DNA of 64,000 nucleotides from Erythrobacter sp. EC-HK427 (GTDB lineage Bacteria; Pseudomonadota; Alphaproteobacteria; Sphingomonadales; Sphingomonadaceae). Shown in pieces: positions 51,057 to 60,293 of this stretch. Below the pieces are notes generated by a model. It did not search any database, was not told where the DNA came from, and saw only the letters and a program-made list of their open reading frames with translations. The stretch's first letter is position 1. Each line of letters begins with the position of its first letter. Both the position numbers and the translations under genes were made by a program. The stretch covers positions 2,931,060 to 2,995,059 of the forward strand of contig NZ_LR701479.1 of assembly GCF_902498745.1 (NCBI RefSeq), written 5' to 3'.

Positions 51057-52411
51057 TTGCCCGCCGCTTTCTTCTTCTTCATCGCATCGTGGAAGCGGTC
51101 GGCCCAGCCCGGTTTCACCAGCTGTTCGGCGCGCACCATCCGCAGTTCGCCCGCATCGACATCGCGGCTGACCGCGCTGCCCGCCGCAACAATCGCATCC
51201 GCGCCGATCTTCACTGGCGCAATCAGCGAGGAGTTGGAGCCGATAAAGGCCCGCTCGCCGATCACGGTTTGGTATTTGAAATAGCCATCATAATTGCAGG
51301 TGATCGTGCCAGCACCGATATTCGCGCCTGCGCCCACGGTCGCATCGCCGATATAGGTGAGGTGGTTGGCCTTTGCGCCTTCGCCCAGCACGGCCTTTTT
51401 CATCTCGACGAAATTGCCGACCTTGCTGCCCTTTTCCATCACCGCGCCGGGGCGCAGGCGGGCATAGGGGCCGACCTCGCAGTCCTCGCCCACGCGCGCG
51501 CCTTCGAGATGGCTGAACGCCTTGATATGCGCGCCGCTGGCCACCGTGACGCCGGGGCCGAACACGACATGCGGATCAACCGTCACATCGGGCGCGATTT
51601 CGGTGTCCCAGCTAAAGAACACGGTTTCGGGCGCGCGCAGGGTGACGCCAGCCTCCATCGCCTCCCGCCGTTTCAGCGCCTGCCATTGCGCTTCTGCCGC
51701 CGCCAGTTCAGCACGTGAGTTAATGCCGGTGACTTCGTCAGGCGAAGGGGTGACAACCACTGCACAACTATGCCCGTCGGTGATGGCGATATTGACGATA
51801 TCGGGGAGATAATATTCGGCCTGCGCATTGCTGTTCGACACGCGGCCCAGCAGCGCGAAGAGATTGTCCGACCGCGCCGCCAGCAGGCCCGAATTGCACA
51901 AGGTGCAGGCGCGCTCGCCCTCGCTGGCATCCTTCCACTCGACCATTTTGACGATCTGCCCTGCCTCCGCGATCACGCGGCCGTAGCGCAGCGGGTCTTC
52001 GGGTTCGAAGCCCAGCACCACAGCGGCGGGCGCATCGGCTGCGTTGAGCCGTTCGATCATCGCCTGCATGGTCGCGGTGCTAACGAAGGGCACATCGCCA
52101 TAGAGCACCAGCACATCGCCATCGAACCTTGCCAGAGCCGCCTGTGCCTGCTGCACCGCGTGGCCGGTGCCCAGTTGCGGCTCCTGCACGGCAAAGGCGC
52201 AGCGATCCCCCAGCGCATCGTGCAATTGCTCGCGCGATTCGCCGACAATGGTGACCAGATGCGCAGGCTCCAGCGCCTCGACATTGGCCAGCAGGTGTTC
52301 GATCATCGCGCGCCCGCCCACTTCGTGCAGCACTTTGTGGCGGGAACTCTGCATCCGCGTGCCTTTTCCGGCGGCGAGGATGATGGCGGCGATGGGGCGT
52401 TTTTCACTCAT
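51053..52411 (-). CDS. glmU: bifunctional GlmU: UDP-GlcNAc pyrophosphorylase / glucosamine-1-phosphate acetyltransferase
   Basis: The 452-residue two-domain enzyme that makes UDP-GlcNAc for peptidoglycan and LPS. The N-terminal Rossmann-type uridylyltransferase starts IILAAGKGTRMQSSRHKVLH (nucleotide-binding loop), with the LYGDVPF metal-binding aspartate near residue 100. The C-terminal half is a left-handed beta-helix of hexapeptide repeats with KVGNFVEMKKAVLGEGAKANHLTYIGDATVGAGANIGAGTITCNYDG. The ATG at 52411 is 61 bases from the divergent gph start. The stop overlaps the small gene that follows. Confidence 0.97.
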   Translation of the reverse strand: MSEKRPIAAIILAAGKGTRMQSSRHKVLHEVGGRAMIEHLLANVEALEPAHLVTIVGESREQLHDALGDRCAFAVQEPQLGTGHAVQQAQAALARFDGDVLVLYGDVPFVSTATMQAMIERLNAADAPAAVVLGFEPEDPLRYGRVIAEAGQIVKMVEWKDASEGERACTLCNSGLLAARSDNLFALLGRVSNSNAQAEYYLPDIVNIAITDGHSCAVVVTPSPDEVTGINSRAELAAAEAQWQALKRREAMEAGVTLRAPETVFFSWDTEIAPDVTVDPHVVFGPGVTVASGAHIKAFSHLEGARVGEDCEVGPYARLRPGAVMEKGSKVGNFVEMKKAVLGEGAKANHLTYIGDATVGAGANIGAGTITCNYDGYFKYQTVIGERAFIGSNSSLIAPVKIGADAIVAAGSAVSRDVDAGELRMVRAEQLVKPGWADRFHDAMKKKKAAGK

Positions 52412-52472
52412 GGCGTGCGCTTTGCCAGCAATTTGTTGCGGTTTCCATATCGCTCTCTATTGCCCCGGCGCG

Positions 52473-53147
52473 ATGAGCAATTTTCCCTTCGATATCGTCC
52501 TGTTCGACCTTGATGGCACGCTGGTCGATTCCGCGCGCGACCTGTGCCCTGCGGTCAATCACGCCCTCAGCGTGATCGGGCGCGGCCCGGTGAGCGAGGA
52601 TGCGACGCGCAACATGATCGGCGGCGGCACCGATATGATGCTCACCCGCGCGCTGGAGGCGACCGGCGGCATGGTGGCGCAGGCCGACTACGCCCGCCTC
52701 ATGGAGGCGCTGCTGGCGCATTACTGGGCGAATATCACCACCAATACGGTGCCGTTTGAAGGCTGCCTCGAAATGCTCGACGCGCTGATTGAAGAAGGCG
52801 TGAAGCTGGCGATCTGTACCAACAAGTCGGAAAAGCCCGCGCGGCAATTGCTCGATGCGCTCGATATGACGCGGCGCTTCACCGCGATCTATGGCGGGGA
52901 CACGCTGGGGCGGGAAAACGCCAAGCCCGCGCCCGATATGCTCCACGCAGCCACACGGGATTGCGGCGCCGGCCGCGCGGCGATGGTAGGCGATTCGACC
53001 TACGATATGCGCGCCGGACGCGCGGCGGGGGTGCCGGTGGTGGCGTGCTCCTTCGGCTATCACGATGTGCCGCTGGCCGAATTGGGCGCGGACGCGGTGA
53101 TCGACCATCTAGGCGAACTGCCCGATGCGCTCAGAAAGCTAAGCTGA
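52473..53147 (+). CDS. gph: phosphoglycolate phosphatase (HAD superfamily)
   Basis: A 224-residue HAD hydrolase. Motif I VLFDLDGTLVDS (8-19) holds the nucleophile aspartate, motif II is seen as AICTNKSEK, the lysine motif in NAKPAPDML, and motif IV as MVGDSTYDMRAG. A helical C1 cap follows motif I. This matches Gph, which removes phosphate from 2-phosphoglycolate, a product of DNA repair and Rubisco-type reactions. ATG 52473 gives normal family length; the frame is open upstream only because of antisense coding of glmU. Closely related phosphatases cannot be excluded. Confidence 0.9.
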   Translation: MSNFPFDIVLFDLDGTLVDSARDLCPAVNHALSVIGRGPVSEDATRNMIGGGTDMMLTRALEATGGMVAQADYARLMEALLAHYWANITTNTVPFEGCLEMLDALIEEGVKLAICTNKSEKPARQLLDALDMTRRFTAIYGGDTLGRENAKPAPDMLHAATRDCGAGRAAMVGDSTYDMRAGRAAGVPVVACSFGYHDVPLAELGADAVIDHLGELPDALRKLS

Positions 53148-53232
53148 GGAAACAGCATGTTTTACACCTTGGCACCGGCCCACATTCGCGGCAGTCTACC
53201 AAAAACAGGGCTGTAATCAGGGGATTCGCGTC

Positions 53233-53892
53233 GTGAGTATGTCCTCGCACGGATTGGCGTCGCTAGGCGCGTTGTTGCGCATTGTCCTTTTGATCTTTGT
53301 CGGCACCTGCGCGATGCTGATCCTGATGCAGCTGACCGCTCTGGCCGTCCCCGATCTGATGCTGAGCAGCAGCGCGGCGATCATCGGCTTTGCCGCATGG
53401 GGCCTGGGGATTATCCAGCTGCTCGTCTTCCTCGCCGCCATCGTGCTGGTCGCGCTGTGGGTTCACGCGGCGCATTCGCACCTGCATGACAGCCGCGTGC
53501 AAGGGCTGAATTACCAACCCGGCTGGGCGACCGCTTCCTTCTTCATCCCCTTCATCAATCTCTACGTGCCCTTCGCCTCGACACGAGAGCTGTATAATCG
53601 CAGCCACGGCGAGAGCGACTGGCACGCCGCGATCCCCGCGGGCGATGTCACCAGCTGGGCGGCGTGCAATTGGGCGGCGTTGCTGATGTTCTCGGTGATT
53701 GTCGGCTATGTCTTTGTGGACTCGATCCAGTTCGTCCATGTCATTATGCCGATCTGGGGATGGCTGGGGCTAAGCATACTGCTCTACACCTTCCTTGCCG
53801 GATCGGCGTGGTATCTTGCGCAAATCGTTACCAAGGTCACCTATGCGCAGGTCAATGGCGCGCATCAGAGCCAGAGCGACGTCTTCGCCTGA
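53233..53892 (+). CDS. DUF4328 family membrane protein
   Basis: A 219-residue protein with about five hydrophobic segments: 12-40, 44-75, 96-110 (PGWATASFFIPFINLYVPF), 140-160 and 175-205. It carries the DUF4328 pattern, including the FFIPFINLYVPF and ASTRELYNRSHG segment, and a histidine-rich VHAAHSHLHDSRV loop. The function of the family is unknown. GTG 53233 and ATG 53239 are both possible starts. It lies 85 bases from gph on the same strand and 82 bases before the next membrane protein; it is probably transcribed from its own promoter. Confidence 0.85.
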   Translation: MSMSSHGLASLGALLRIVLLIFVGTCAMLILMQLTALAVPDLMLSSSAAIIGFAAWGLGIIQLLVFLAAIVLVALWVHAAHSHLHDSRVQGLNYQPGWATASFFIPFINLYVPFASTRELYNRSHGESDWHAAIPAGDVTSWAACNWAALLMFSVIVGYVFVDSIQFVHVIMPIWGWLGLSILLYTFLAGSAWYLAQIVTKVTYAQVNGAHQSQSDVFA

Positions 53893-53913
53893 TTGCAGCG
53901 ACATCGCACCTCA

Positions 53914-53935
53914 CTGTATTGACAATGTAATACAG
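53914..53935. promoter_or_regulatory. inverted repeat with a -35-like box upstream of membrane protein gene
   Basis: CTGTATT (53914-53920) and AATACAG (53929-53935) form a 7-base inverted repeat with an 8-base spacer, and the spacer includes TTGACA (53919-53924), a good -35 box. It stands 40 bases ahead of the ATG at 53975. This looks like a repressor site, but no regulator is encoded next to it. Confidence 0.5.
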
Positions 53936-53974
53936 CTCGCTACCTTTTGCCCAAGGGTATAAAAGGGAAGAGCA

Positions 53975-55141
53975 ATGTATAGCGAGCAGGATCTGCGCGA
54001 CGCGGTTGCGGGCGGGGCGATCACATCGGAGTCCGCCGACGCGCTGCGCGCCTATGTGGCGAATGCACGGCAGGTGCCGCTGGGGGACGAGGAAAATTTC
54101 CGTCTCATCAACGGTTTCAACGATATTTTCGTCGCGATCGGCGTGGTGATCATGCTGGTGGCGATGGGCGCTATAGGGCAGGCGATTGCAGGAGCGGTTG
54201 CGGGCGGCTTCTACCCCGACATGGTGGGCCTGAGCTTCTGGGATCTCGAAGGCGAGATGGCGGAAGAGTTTGCCGTTTACTCCAACTTGCGAGACGGACT
54301 TTCGGTCGCTCTTGGCGGAGCTTTGGTCGCGGCGACAGCTTGGCCGCTGGCAGAGTTTTTCACCCGTAAACGGCGGATGGCGCTGCCGAGTATTATCCTG
54401 CTCTTGGCTTTCGTCGGCGGCATTTTTGCCTGTGCGGTCGGCTTCGGGATAGCGGCCGTGGTCAACGGAAATGACCGTCTGGCGCCTCTTGTAATCGCCG
54501 GGGGAGCATTGCTCAGCGCAGGCGGCGCTTGGCTGCATTGGAAGCGCTTTATGGTGCCGATCACCGTGGCGGCGGGAGCGGCGGCGATTGCCGGAACGCT
54601 GGTCGCGCTGATAGCGGCTGCTATCGGGCCGAACCGCGAGAATATGGAGACGATCATGCTCTCGCTCGTCTTCGTCGCAGGCCTCGCAGTCTTCGCTTTC
54701 GCCATGCGCTGGGACATGAGCGATCCGTCGCGCTCCACGCGCCGCAGCGATGTTGCCTTCTGGCTGCATTTGCTCGCCGCACCGATGATTGCGCATCCGG
54801 TCTTCCACCTGCTCGGTGTGACGGAGAATGAGGCGCTGGGCGTCGGCGCAGCCTTGGGCGTGCTGGCAGTGTATGTGGTGTTTGGCCTCGTAGCGCTCAC
54901 CATCGACCGGCGGGCACTGCTCGTCTCCGCCCTCGCCTATGTGCTGATCGCGCTGACATTCCTGTTCGATCGTTTTGGCGCGGTGGAGCTGACTTTCGCG
55001 CTAACGGCCTTGGTGATCGGATCGGCACTGCTGACGCTGAGCGCGTTCTGGAGCACGATCCGAAAGGCGGTGGTGGAGAAGCTGCCAGAAGACCTGGCCG
55101 CACACCTTCCGGCGACATCGGTGGTTGCGGTTTCGGCCTAA
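53975..55141 (+). CDS. multi-pass membrane protein of unknown function
   Basis: A 388-residue protein with a short cytoplasmic N-terminal helix (MYSEQDLRDAVAGGAI) followed by roughly nine transmembrane helices between about 48 and 360 and a short C-terminal cytoplasmic helix. The soluble start resembles the leading segment of DUF2157-type membrane proteins, but the rest is not diagnostic. It has GGGAAG 9 bases ahead of the ATG. A palindromic site with a -35-like box lies upstream, so expression may be regulated. Its stop overlaps by four bases, tail-to-tail, with the DUF2794 gene. Confidence 0.8.
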   Translation: MYSEQDLRDAVAGGAITSESADALRAYVANARQVPLGDEENFRLINGFNDIFVAIGVVIMLVAMGAIGQAIAGAVAGGFYPDMVGLSFWDLEGEMAEEFAVYSNLRDGLSVALGGALVAATAWPLAEFFTRKRRMALPSIILLLAFVGGIFACAVGFGIAAVVNGNDRLAPLVIAGGALLSAGGAWLHWKRFMVPITVAAGAAAIAGTLVALIAAAIGPNRENMETIMLSLVFVAGLAVFAFAMRWDMSDPSRSTRRSDVAFWLHLLAAPMIAHPVFHLLGVTENEALGVGAALGVLAVYVVFGLVALTIDRRALLVSALAYVLIALTFLFDRFGAVELTFALTALVIGSALLTLSAFWSTIRKAVVEKLPEDLAAHLPATSVVAVSA

Positions 55142-55497
55142 GCGTCCACCACCTTGACCAGCCGCCGTTCCAGCGGGGCGAGCACGCCTGCCAGTTCGTG
55201 GCCGCGTTTCAGCACTTGCCCTTGCTCGCCAAACAGCGTCCACATCCCCTGCCTACCCCGCAGTGCAGGGCGTTTTTCCAGCCGCATTTGCGGAACCTCG
55301 GCGGTGCGGCGAAAGGCGGCGAAGGTGGCGCAGTCCTTGTCGAAATCCATCGCGTAATCGCGCCACTCGCCAGCGGCGACCATGCGGCCATACAGATCGA
55401 GAATGCGCGTCAGCTCGTGCCGGTCAAACCCGATCTGGGCGGGCGGGCGCAGGCCGGGAAAGCTGACGATATTGGGCCCTGTCGGCGGCAGCCCCAT
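55138..55497 (-). CDS. DUF2794 family protein
   Basis: A 119-residue protein of the DUF2794 family, widespread in alphaproteobacteria. The pattern FDRHELTRILDLYGRMVAAGEWRDYAMDF, the FRRTAEVPQMRLEKRPAL core and GQVLKRGHELAGVL end are visible. Function unknown. Its ATG overlaps the stop of the serine acetyltransferase gene by one base (TAATG), so they form an operon with translational coupling. Confidence 0.9.
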   Translation of the reverse strand: MGLPPTGPNIVSFPGLRPPAQIGFDRHELTRILDLYGRMVAAGEWRDYAMDFDKDCATFAAFRRTAEVPQMRLEKRPALRGRQGMWTLFGEQGQVLKRGHELAGVLAPLERRLVKVVDA

Positions 55498-56222
55498 TAT
55501 GCCTTGGTACCCGTCTTGCGCTTCGCCACCGGAACCGGCGCGGCTGTGTCAGGAGTAGGCAAGTTGTTGCGCAACGCCGCCATCTCGGCGCGCAGGTCAG
55601 CGAGGTCGCGTTCCAGCTTCTCGATGCAGTCACGCCCGGGACCCTCCTCGCACGGATCATCGCAGGGCGTGCCGTAGGGAATAAATTCGCGCAGCCATTC
55701 GTCGGCGGGCACCAGCGTGGAGCGGGCCTTGAGGCCGATCATCGTCGCGCCATCGGGCACATTGTCGGTCACCACCGCATTGGCCCCCACGCGCGCGCGT
55801 TCACCCACGGTGATCGGGCCGATAATCTGCGCGCCGGAACCGATAATCACATTGTCCATCAGCGTCGGATGGCGCTTGCCGCCCACGCCGTTGGTGGGAT
55901 TGGTGCCGCCCAATGTCACACATTGGTAAATGGTGACATTGTCGCCAATCTCCGCCGTTTCCCCGATCACCGTAAAGCCGTGATCGATAAAGAAGTTCTT
56001 CCCGATCTTCGCGCCAGGGTGGATGTCGATGGCGGTGAGGAAACGGCTGAAATGGTTGACCATACGGGCGAGGAAAAACATCTCCGCCTCGAATAGCCAG
56101 TGCGCCACCCTATGCAGGCCAAGTGCCAGCACGCCGGGATAGAACAGAATTTCCCAGCGCGAGCGCGGCGCGGGATCGCGGGCGTGGATCGAGTCCAGAT
56201 AGCTGATCAGCCGATCAAACAT
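55497..56222 (-). CDS. cysE: serine O-acetyltransferase (short EpsC-type)
   Basis: A 241-residue enzyme that acetylates L-serine, the entry step to cysteine. The catalytic His-containing stretch FLTAIDIHPGAKIGKNFFIDHG is present and is followed by a left-handed hexapeptide helix (VIGETAEIGDNVTIYQCVTLGGTNPT). Unlike E. coli CysE it lacks a long N-terminal helical domain, so it is the short EpsC form. The C-terminal region has a 60-residue coiled-coil-like acidic/lysine tail. It is followed by the DUF2794 gene and preceded by a 30-base gap to hdaA. Confidence 0.95.
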   Translation of the reverse strand: MFDRLISYLDSIHARDPAPRSRWEILFYPGVLALGLHRVAHWLFEAEMFFLARMVNHFSRFLTAIDIHPGAKIGKNFFIDHGFTVIGETAEIGDNVTIYQCVTLGGTNPTNGVGGKRHPTLMDNVIIGSGAQIIGPITVGERARVGANAVVTDNVPDGATMIGLKARSTLVPADEWLREFIPYGTPCDDPCEEGPGRDCIEKLERDLADLRAEMAALRNNLPTPDTAAPVPVAKRKTGTKA

Positions 56223-56252
56223 GGCAAACTCCGGTTTTCCATCAAAACCCGC

Positions 56253-56858
56253 TCAAAGCAAGGTCGGCTCGTCCGGCCCGTGGACCGCTTCCAGCGCGGC
56301 GCGCCAGATTCCCTGATGAGGTGGGGCCTTTCTTTCCAGAGACAAGCGGTCGATTGTCGCCACCAGCTTTTCCAGATCGGCCTGCGAGCGGGTGGCGCGC
56401 GGGATCAGATAATCGGCAGCATCGTGCGGCAGCGGCAGGCCGCACTCCGCCGCCAGCGAGAACAGCAAGTCGCGCGCCATCTCGTCATCGGGCAGGCCGA
56501 TATCGAGTTGGAGCGACCCGCCAAGGCGTGACTTCAAATCGGGCAGGCGGATAGTCCACGGCGGCTCGCCCCCGATGATGAGCAGCGGCGTGCCTTCTTC
56601 CTGCGCGCGGTTCCAGCGGTGGAACACGGCATCCTCGTCCATAGCCTGTGCATCGTCCAGCGCTGCGCCCTTGCCGCTTTCCGCAAACCAGCGCGCGAAC
56701 AAGGATTTGCCCGAACGCGGTGGGCCGGTGAGCACGGCGGTGCGGAACGGCCAGCTTTCCGGGGCCAGCAGCGCCTCTGCGACATGCGCATTGGCGTTCC
56801 CCAGCACGATTTGCGCGGGGCCGCTCGCGGTGGTGAGAGGAAGGGCAATCTGCTCCAT
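56253..56858 (-). CDS. hdaA: DnaA-related AAA+ regulator (HdaA-like)
   Basis: A 201-residue AAA+ protein of the DnaA/Hda type without the DNA-binding DnaA domain IV. Walker A TGPPRSGKS lies at about 44-52; the Walker B-type segment is GAALDDAQAMDE, so the B motif is acidic-poor, and the last part (LSLERKAPPHQGIW) is helical. HdaA promotes DnaA-ATP hydrolysis after initiation in alphaproteobacteria. ATG 56858 is 13 bases after the DUF2066 gene stop, so these two genes are co-transcribed. Next gene downstream is cysE. Confidence 0.88.
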   Translation of the reverse strand: MEQIALPLTTASGPAQIVLGNANAHVAEALLAPESWPFRTAVLTGPPRSGKSLFARWFAESGKGAALDDAQAMDEDAVFHRWNRAQEEGTPLLIIGGEPPWTIRLPDLKSRLGGSLQLDIGLPDDEMARDLLFSLAAECGLPLPHDAADYLIPRATRSQADLEKLVATIDRLSLERKAPPHQGIWRAALEAVHGPDEPTLL

Positions 56859-56871
56859 GGCGCACCGCACC

Positions 56872-58155
56872 CTAGCGCGAAATGCCGAGCGCATTCGCCC
56901 CTTCATTCACCGCCCAGCCGCGCGAGCGCAATGCCGCTGCCAATGCAGAGATGTCGCCGGTATAGGTCACACGCAGAACCGAAGCACCGCCAATGGCGGT
57001 CGACGTGACCGACACCCCGCTGACACCCGGCGTGCCCCGCAGGTTGGAAAGCGCCGTATCGAACGATGCCGGGTCGGGCGTTGCGACCTGCACCACATAG
57101 GTGGCGGCCGTTGCAGCCGGTTGCTCGGTTGCGGTTGCCTCATCCGTGGGCGTATCTGTCGCCGCACCAGCTTCGTCACCACCGCTGGCAGGCGCTGCCG
57201 CCGCATCTTCCCCGCGCCGCGCCTGTTCCAGCAGCGCACGGATTTCGGGGCTCAGCTCGACATTGCCGAGCGAAAGCGTCGGATCTGGGCGCAGGCGACC
57301 GGAAGCGAGTGCATCGGTATAAATCCCGTCAAACCGCTCCACCGCCTCGGTCAGCATGGCGGGCAAGGCTTCTGCATTGGGCGCGCGCAGGGTGAAGCTG
57401 TCGAGGTAGATATTGTCGGGGCCGTAACGCGCAGTGAAGCGCCCGGTGACAGGGCCGCCGGGATAATCCCAGCTGAGATTGGCAATCGGCACGATCACAT
57501 CGGCGGCGCTAAACCGGTCGAGCACAGTGTTCCACCATGCGCGGCTACGGCGCTGGGTCTGCCCAAAGGTAAGCAGCAGCGATTCTTCGCCCGCGCCCGA
57601 AGGCCGCACGTAATCGATCGCGCTGCTGCCGAACTGGTATTCCGCCCAAGCCCGCTGCCACGGATTGCGCACTTCAAACATCGTCTGCGTGCCGCCCGCA
57701 ACCAGCACCGGCAGAGTAAGCATCGGTGCAGAGCGCGCTCGCGCGCCTGACGAACCAAGCAAGGCCCCTGCCCGCTGCCGGTCAAAAATCACGCCCAGCG
57801 TGGCGACATAACGGCGCGGCCCGATGGCCTCGCGCTCGACCACGATGGCCGACACCAGCGATTCGAGCCGGGAATCATCGATGGAAGGCCCGCCCAGCTG
57901 CTCCCACGCCATGCGCTGCGCCTGCCGCCAGCCGTTCGAGCGCGCATCTTCCGGACTGTCTCCGGTCACGTTCACTTCAATGCCGTTGACCTGGATATCG
58001 GTGCTGCTCGCCACCGGCGCGATCCCGCGTTCACCCGAGACCTGCGCCATCAACGAAGCAATCGCGACCAGCAACAGAACAGCAAAGCCGATCCCCCCGA
58101 TCAGGGCGGGCGAAGGCTTAGCAAGCGGGCGGAAGGGGAGAGAAAGTGTGCTCAT
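56872..58155 (-). CDS. DUF2066 family membrane-anchored protein
   Basis: A 427-residue protein of the DUF2066 family. One N-terminal transmembrane segment (about 18-42) is followed by a DUF2066-like domain (about 50-330: [56 protein letters not shown]), a serine/alanine/threonine-rich linker at 330-365, and a short SPOR/sulfur-carrier-like domain near the C-terminus ([20 protein letters not shown]). Its function is unknown; it may be a periplasmic factor for envelope or division. It is divergent from purM with 69 bases between starts, and hdaA follows after 13 bases. Confidence 0.85.
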   Translation of the reverse strand: MSTLSLPFRPLAKPSPALIGGIGFAVLLLVAIASLMAQVSGERGIAPVASSTDIQVNGIEVNVTGDSPEDARSNGWRQAQRMAWEQLGGPSIDDSRLESLVSAIVVEREAIGPRRYVATLGVIFDRQRAGALLGSSGARARSAPMLTLPVLVAGGTQTMFEVRNPWQRAWAEYQFGSSAIDYVRPSGAGEESLLLTFGQTQRRSRAWWNTVLDRFSAADVIVPIANLSWDYPGGPVTGRFTARYGPDNIYLDSFTLRAPNAEALPAMLTEAVERFDGIYTDALASGRLRPDPTLSLGNVELSPEIRALLEQARRGEDAAAAPASGGDEAGAATDTPTDEATATEQPAATAATYVVQVATPDPASFDTALSNLRGTPGVSGVSVTSTAIGGASVLRVTYTGDISALAAALRSRGWAVNEGANALGISR

Positions 58156-58224
58156 GGGGGAAATCGAAGGCCTTTTGCCCAAAGCCGAGTGGAAATCCAA
58201 GCGCGAATGCGTATGGCGGTGCGT

Positions 58225-59322
58225 ATGAGCGCAAACGATACCTCCTACACCTACGAACAGGCGGGTGTTTCCATCGCGGCGGGCAACCGGCTGGTAAAAG
58301 CCATCGGCCCGCTGGTCAAAGCCACGATGCGCCCCGGCGCGGATGGCGAGATCGGCGGCTTTGGCGGTTTCTTCGATCCCAAGGCGGCGGGGTACAAAGA
58401 CCCGCTGCTGGTGGCAGGCAATGATGGCGTTGGCACCAAGCTGAAGCTGGCCATCGATAGCGGCCGGCACGATACGGTGGGCATCGATCTGGTCGCCATG
58501 TGCGTCAACGATCTGATCGTGCAGGGTGCAGAGCCGCTGTTCTTCCTCGACTATTTCGCCACCGGCAAGCTCGACAATGGCGTCGCCGAGCGGGTGATCG
58601 CGGGCATAGCGGAGGGCTGCAAGCAGGCCGGATGCGCGCTAATCGGCGGCGAGACGGCGGAAATGCCCGGAATGTATGCCGATGGCGATTACGACCTTGC
58701 CGGTTTCTGCGTCGGCGCGGTGGAGCGCGGCGAGCAGTTGACGGGAGAGCGGGTGCGCCCGGGCGACGTGCTGATCGGCCTCGCCAGTTCAGGCGTGCAT
58801 TCGAACGGCTATTCGCTCGTACGGCGGCTGGCGGCGGACAAAGGCTGGAAGCTCGATCGCCCGGCCCTGTTCGATCAGGAACGCCTGCTGATCGACGCGC
58901 TGATGGAGCCGACGCGGATTTATGTCGCCAGCCTCCTCCCGATCATTCGCGCCGGGCTGATCAACGGCTTGGCGCATATCACCGGCGGCGGATTGCTGGA
59001 GAACATTCCCCGCATTCTGCCCGAAGGCGCCCATGCCGAAATCGACGCCGACGTTTGGGACCAGTCCGGTCTCATGGCGTTCCTGCAGGCGCAGGGCAAT
59101 ATCGAGCCGGAGGAAATGGCGCGCACCTTCAATTGCGATGTGGGCATGGTGCTCGCTGTCTCGGAAGACAATTTCGCCGCCGTGATAGACCGGTTGCCGC
59201 AGGACGAATACAGCTTCGGCCAAGTCGGTCGTGTCGTCGAAGGCCTGCGTGGCTGCACCGTGCGCGGCTGCCGTGGCACTTGGGCGGCGAAGGCCGATTG
59301 GGCGGCCACACACAATGTCTGA
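58225..59322 (+). CDS. purM: phosphoribosylformylglycinamidine cyclo-ligase
   Basis: Makes aminoimidazole ribonucleotide from FGAM with ATP, the fifth step of purine synthesis. The 365-residue product has [14 protein letters not shown] near the start, [47 protein letters not shown], and the [24 protein letters not shown] signature. ATG 58225 is chosen because the family homology begins there; alternatives at 58213 and 58207 in the same frame would add short extensions. It is divergent from DUF2066 and overlaps purN (ATG at 59315 before its TGA). Confidence 0.96.
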   Translation: MSANDTSYTYEQAGVSIAAGNRLVKAIGPLVKATMRPGADGEIGGFGGFFDPKAAGYKDPLLVAGNDGVGTKLKLAIDSGRHDTVGIDLVAMCVNDLIVQGAEPLFFLDYFATGKLDNGVAERVIAGIAEGCKQAGCALIGGETAEMPGMYADGDYDLAGFCVGAVERGEQLTGERVRPGDVLIGLASSGVHSNGYSLVRRLAADKGWKLDRPALFDQERLLIDALMEPTRIYVASLLPIIRAGLINGLAHITGGGLLENIPRILPEGAHAEIDADVWDQSGLMAFLQAQGNIEPEEMARTFNCDVGMVLAVSEDNFAAVIDRLPQDEYSFGQVGRVVEGLRGCTVRGCRGTWAAKADWAATHNV

Positions 59323-60289
59323 CACGCCAGTGCGGAAAGCCAAGGTCGCGTGCCTGCTTTCCGGCAATGGCACCACCATGTCCGCGCTGTTGTTCCAGTC
59401 GCGGCTGGAGGACTGCCCCTACGAAATCGTGCTCGTCGCCTCGAACAATCCCGACGCGCCGGGCCTCGCCATCGCCGCATCCGAAGGGATCGCCACCTTC
59501 GCCCATTCGCATAAGGGGCTGGAGCGTGAAGAGCATGAGGCGATCATGGACGCCGCCTTGCGGGAAAGCGGCGCGGAATATCTCGCCTTTTGCGGCTATA
59601 TGCGCATTCTGACCGGGGATTTCGTGCAGCGATGGGAAGGCCGCATGGTCAACACCCACCCCTCGCTGCTGCCCAAATACAAGGGTCTCGACACACATCA
59701 GCGCGCAATTGATGCAGGTGATCCCTTTGGCGGATGCACCGTCCATCTGGTAACGCCGGAGTTGGATAGCGGGCCGGTGTTGGGGCAGATGCCGGTAGCG
59801 ATTCTGCCCGATGACAGGGCAGACAGCCTCGCCCGGCGGGTGATTCTGGCCGAATACCAGCTCTATCCGCGCTGCCTCGCCGATTATGTCGGGCGCGCAT
59901 ACCGCGCCGACTGGCTGTTCGAGAAGGTGCGCGCGCTGTCGCTGGCGCTGCCCGAAGCGGAGGAACGCGAAAGCCACGGCTCCCCCGGCTTCCGCACCGG
60001 CGGCAACAGCGGCAAGTTCTTCGCCCATTTTAACGATCAGCATCACGGAAGCCGCCATATCGCTGTGCTTGTCAAAACCAGCGGCGTAGACGAAGTGGTC
60101 GGCCTGACCGAAACCGCGCCGGACACCTATTTCAAGCCCGCCTATTACGGAGCGAGCGGGTGGGTCGGGATCATTCTGAACCGTCCGGGCGTTGATTGGG
60201 AGAATGTCGCCGAGTGGCTGCAGCGCAGTTGGCGCAGCGTGGCACCCAAGCGGCTGACCCGGATGCTCGATATTGCGGACGAATTTTAG
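59315..60289 (+). CDS. purN: PurN glycinamide ribonucleotide transformylase fused to YjbR/MmcQ domain
   Basis: A 324-residue fusion. Residues 1-200 are Pur[20 protein letters not shown], the [20 protein letters not shown] catalytic region with asparagine-histidine and the later catalytic aspartate in [11 protein letters not shown]. Residues about 205-320 are a YjbR/MmcQ-type domain ([16 protein letters not shown]...FFAHFND, the [13 protein letters not shown] segment), a small DNA-binding-like fold of unclear role. Both parts are in one frame without a stop; a fused YjbR is unusual. The ATG lies inside the end of purM (59315 before the purM TGA at 59320). Confidence 0.93.
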   Translation: MSDTPVRKAKVACLLSGNGTTMSALLFQSRLEDCPYEIVLVASNNPDAPGLAIAASEGIATFAHSHKGLEREEHEAIMDAALRESGAEYLAFCGYMRILTGDFVQRWEGRMVNTHPSLLPKYKGLDTHQRAIDAGDPFGGCTVHLVTPELDSGPVLGQMPVAILPDDRADSLARRVILAEYQLYPRCLADYVGRAYRADWLFEKVRALSLALPEAEERESHGSPGFRTGGNSGKFFAHFNDQHHGSRHIAVLVKTSGVDEVVGLTETAPDTYFKPAYYGASGWVGIILNRPGVDWENVAEWLQRSWRSVAPKRLTRMLDIADEF

Positions 60290-60293
60290 CCCA

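Noticed and set aside
56575-57750. Plus-strand frame opposite the DUF2066 and hdaA genes
   Set aside because: Spans two real minus-strand genes and has shadow composition.
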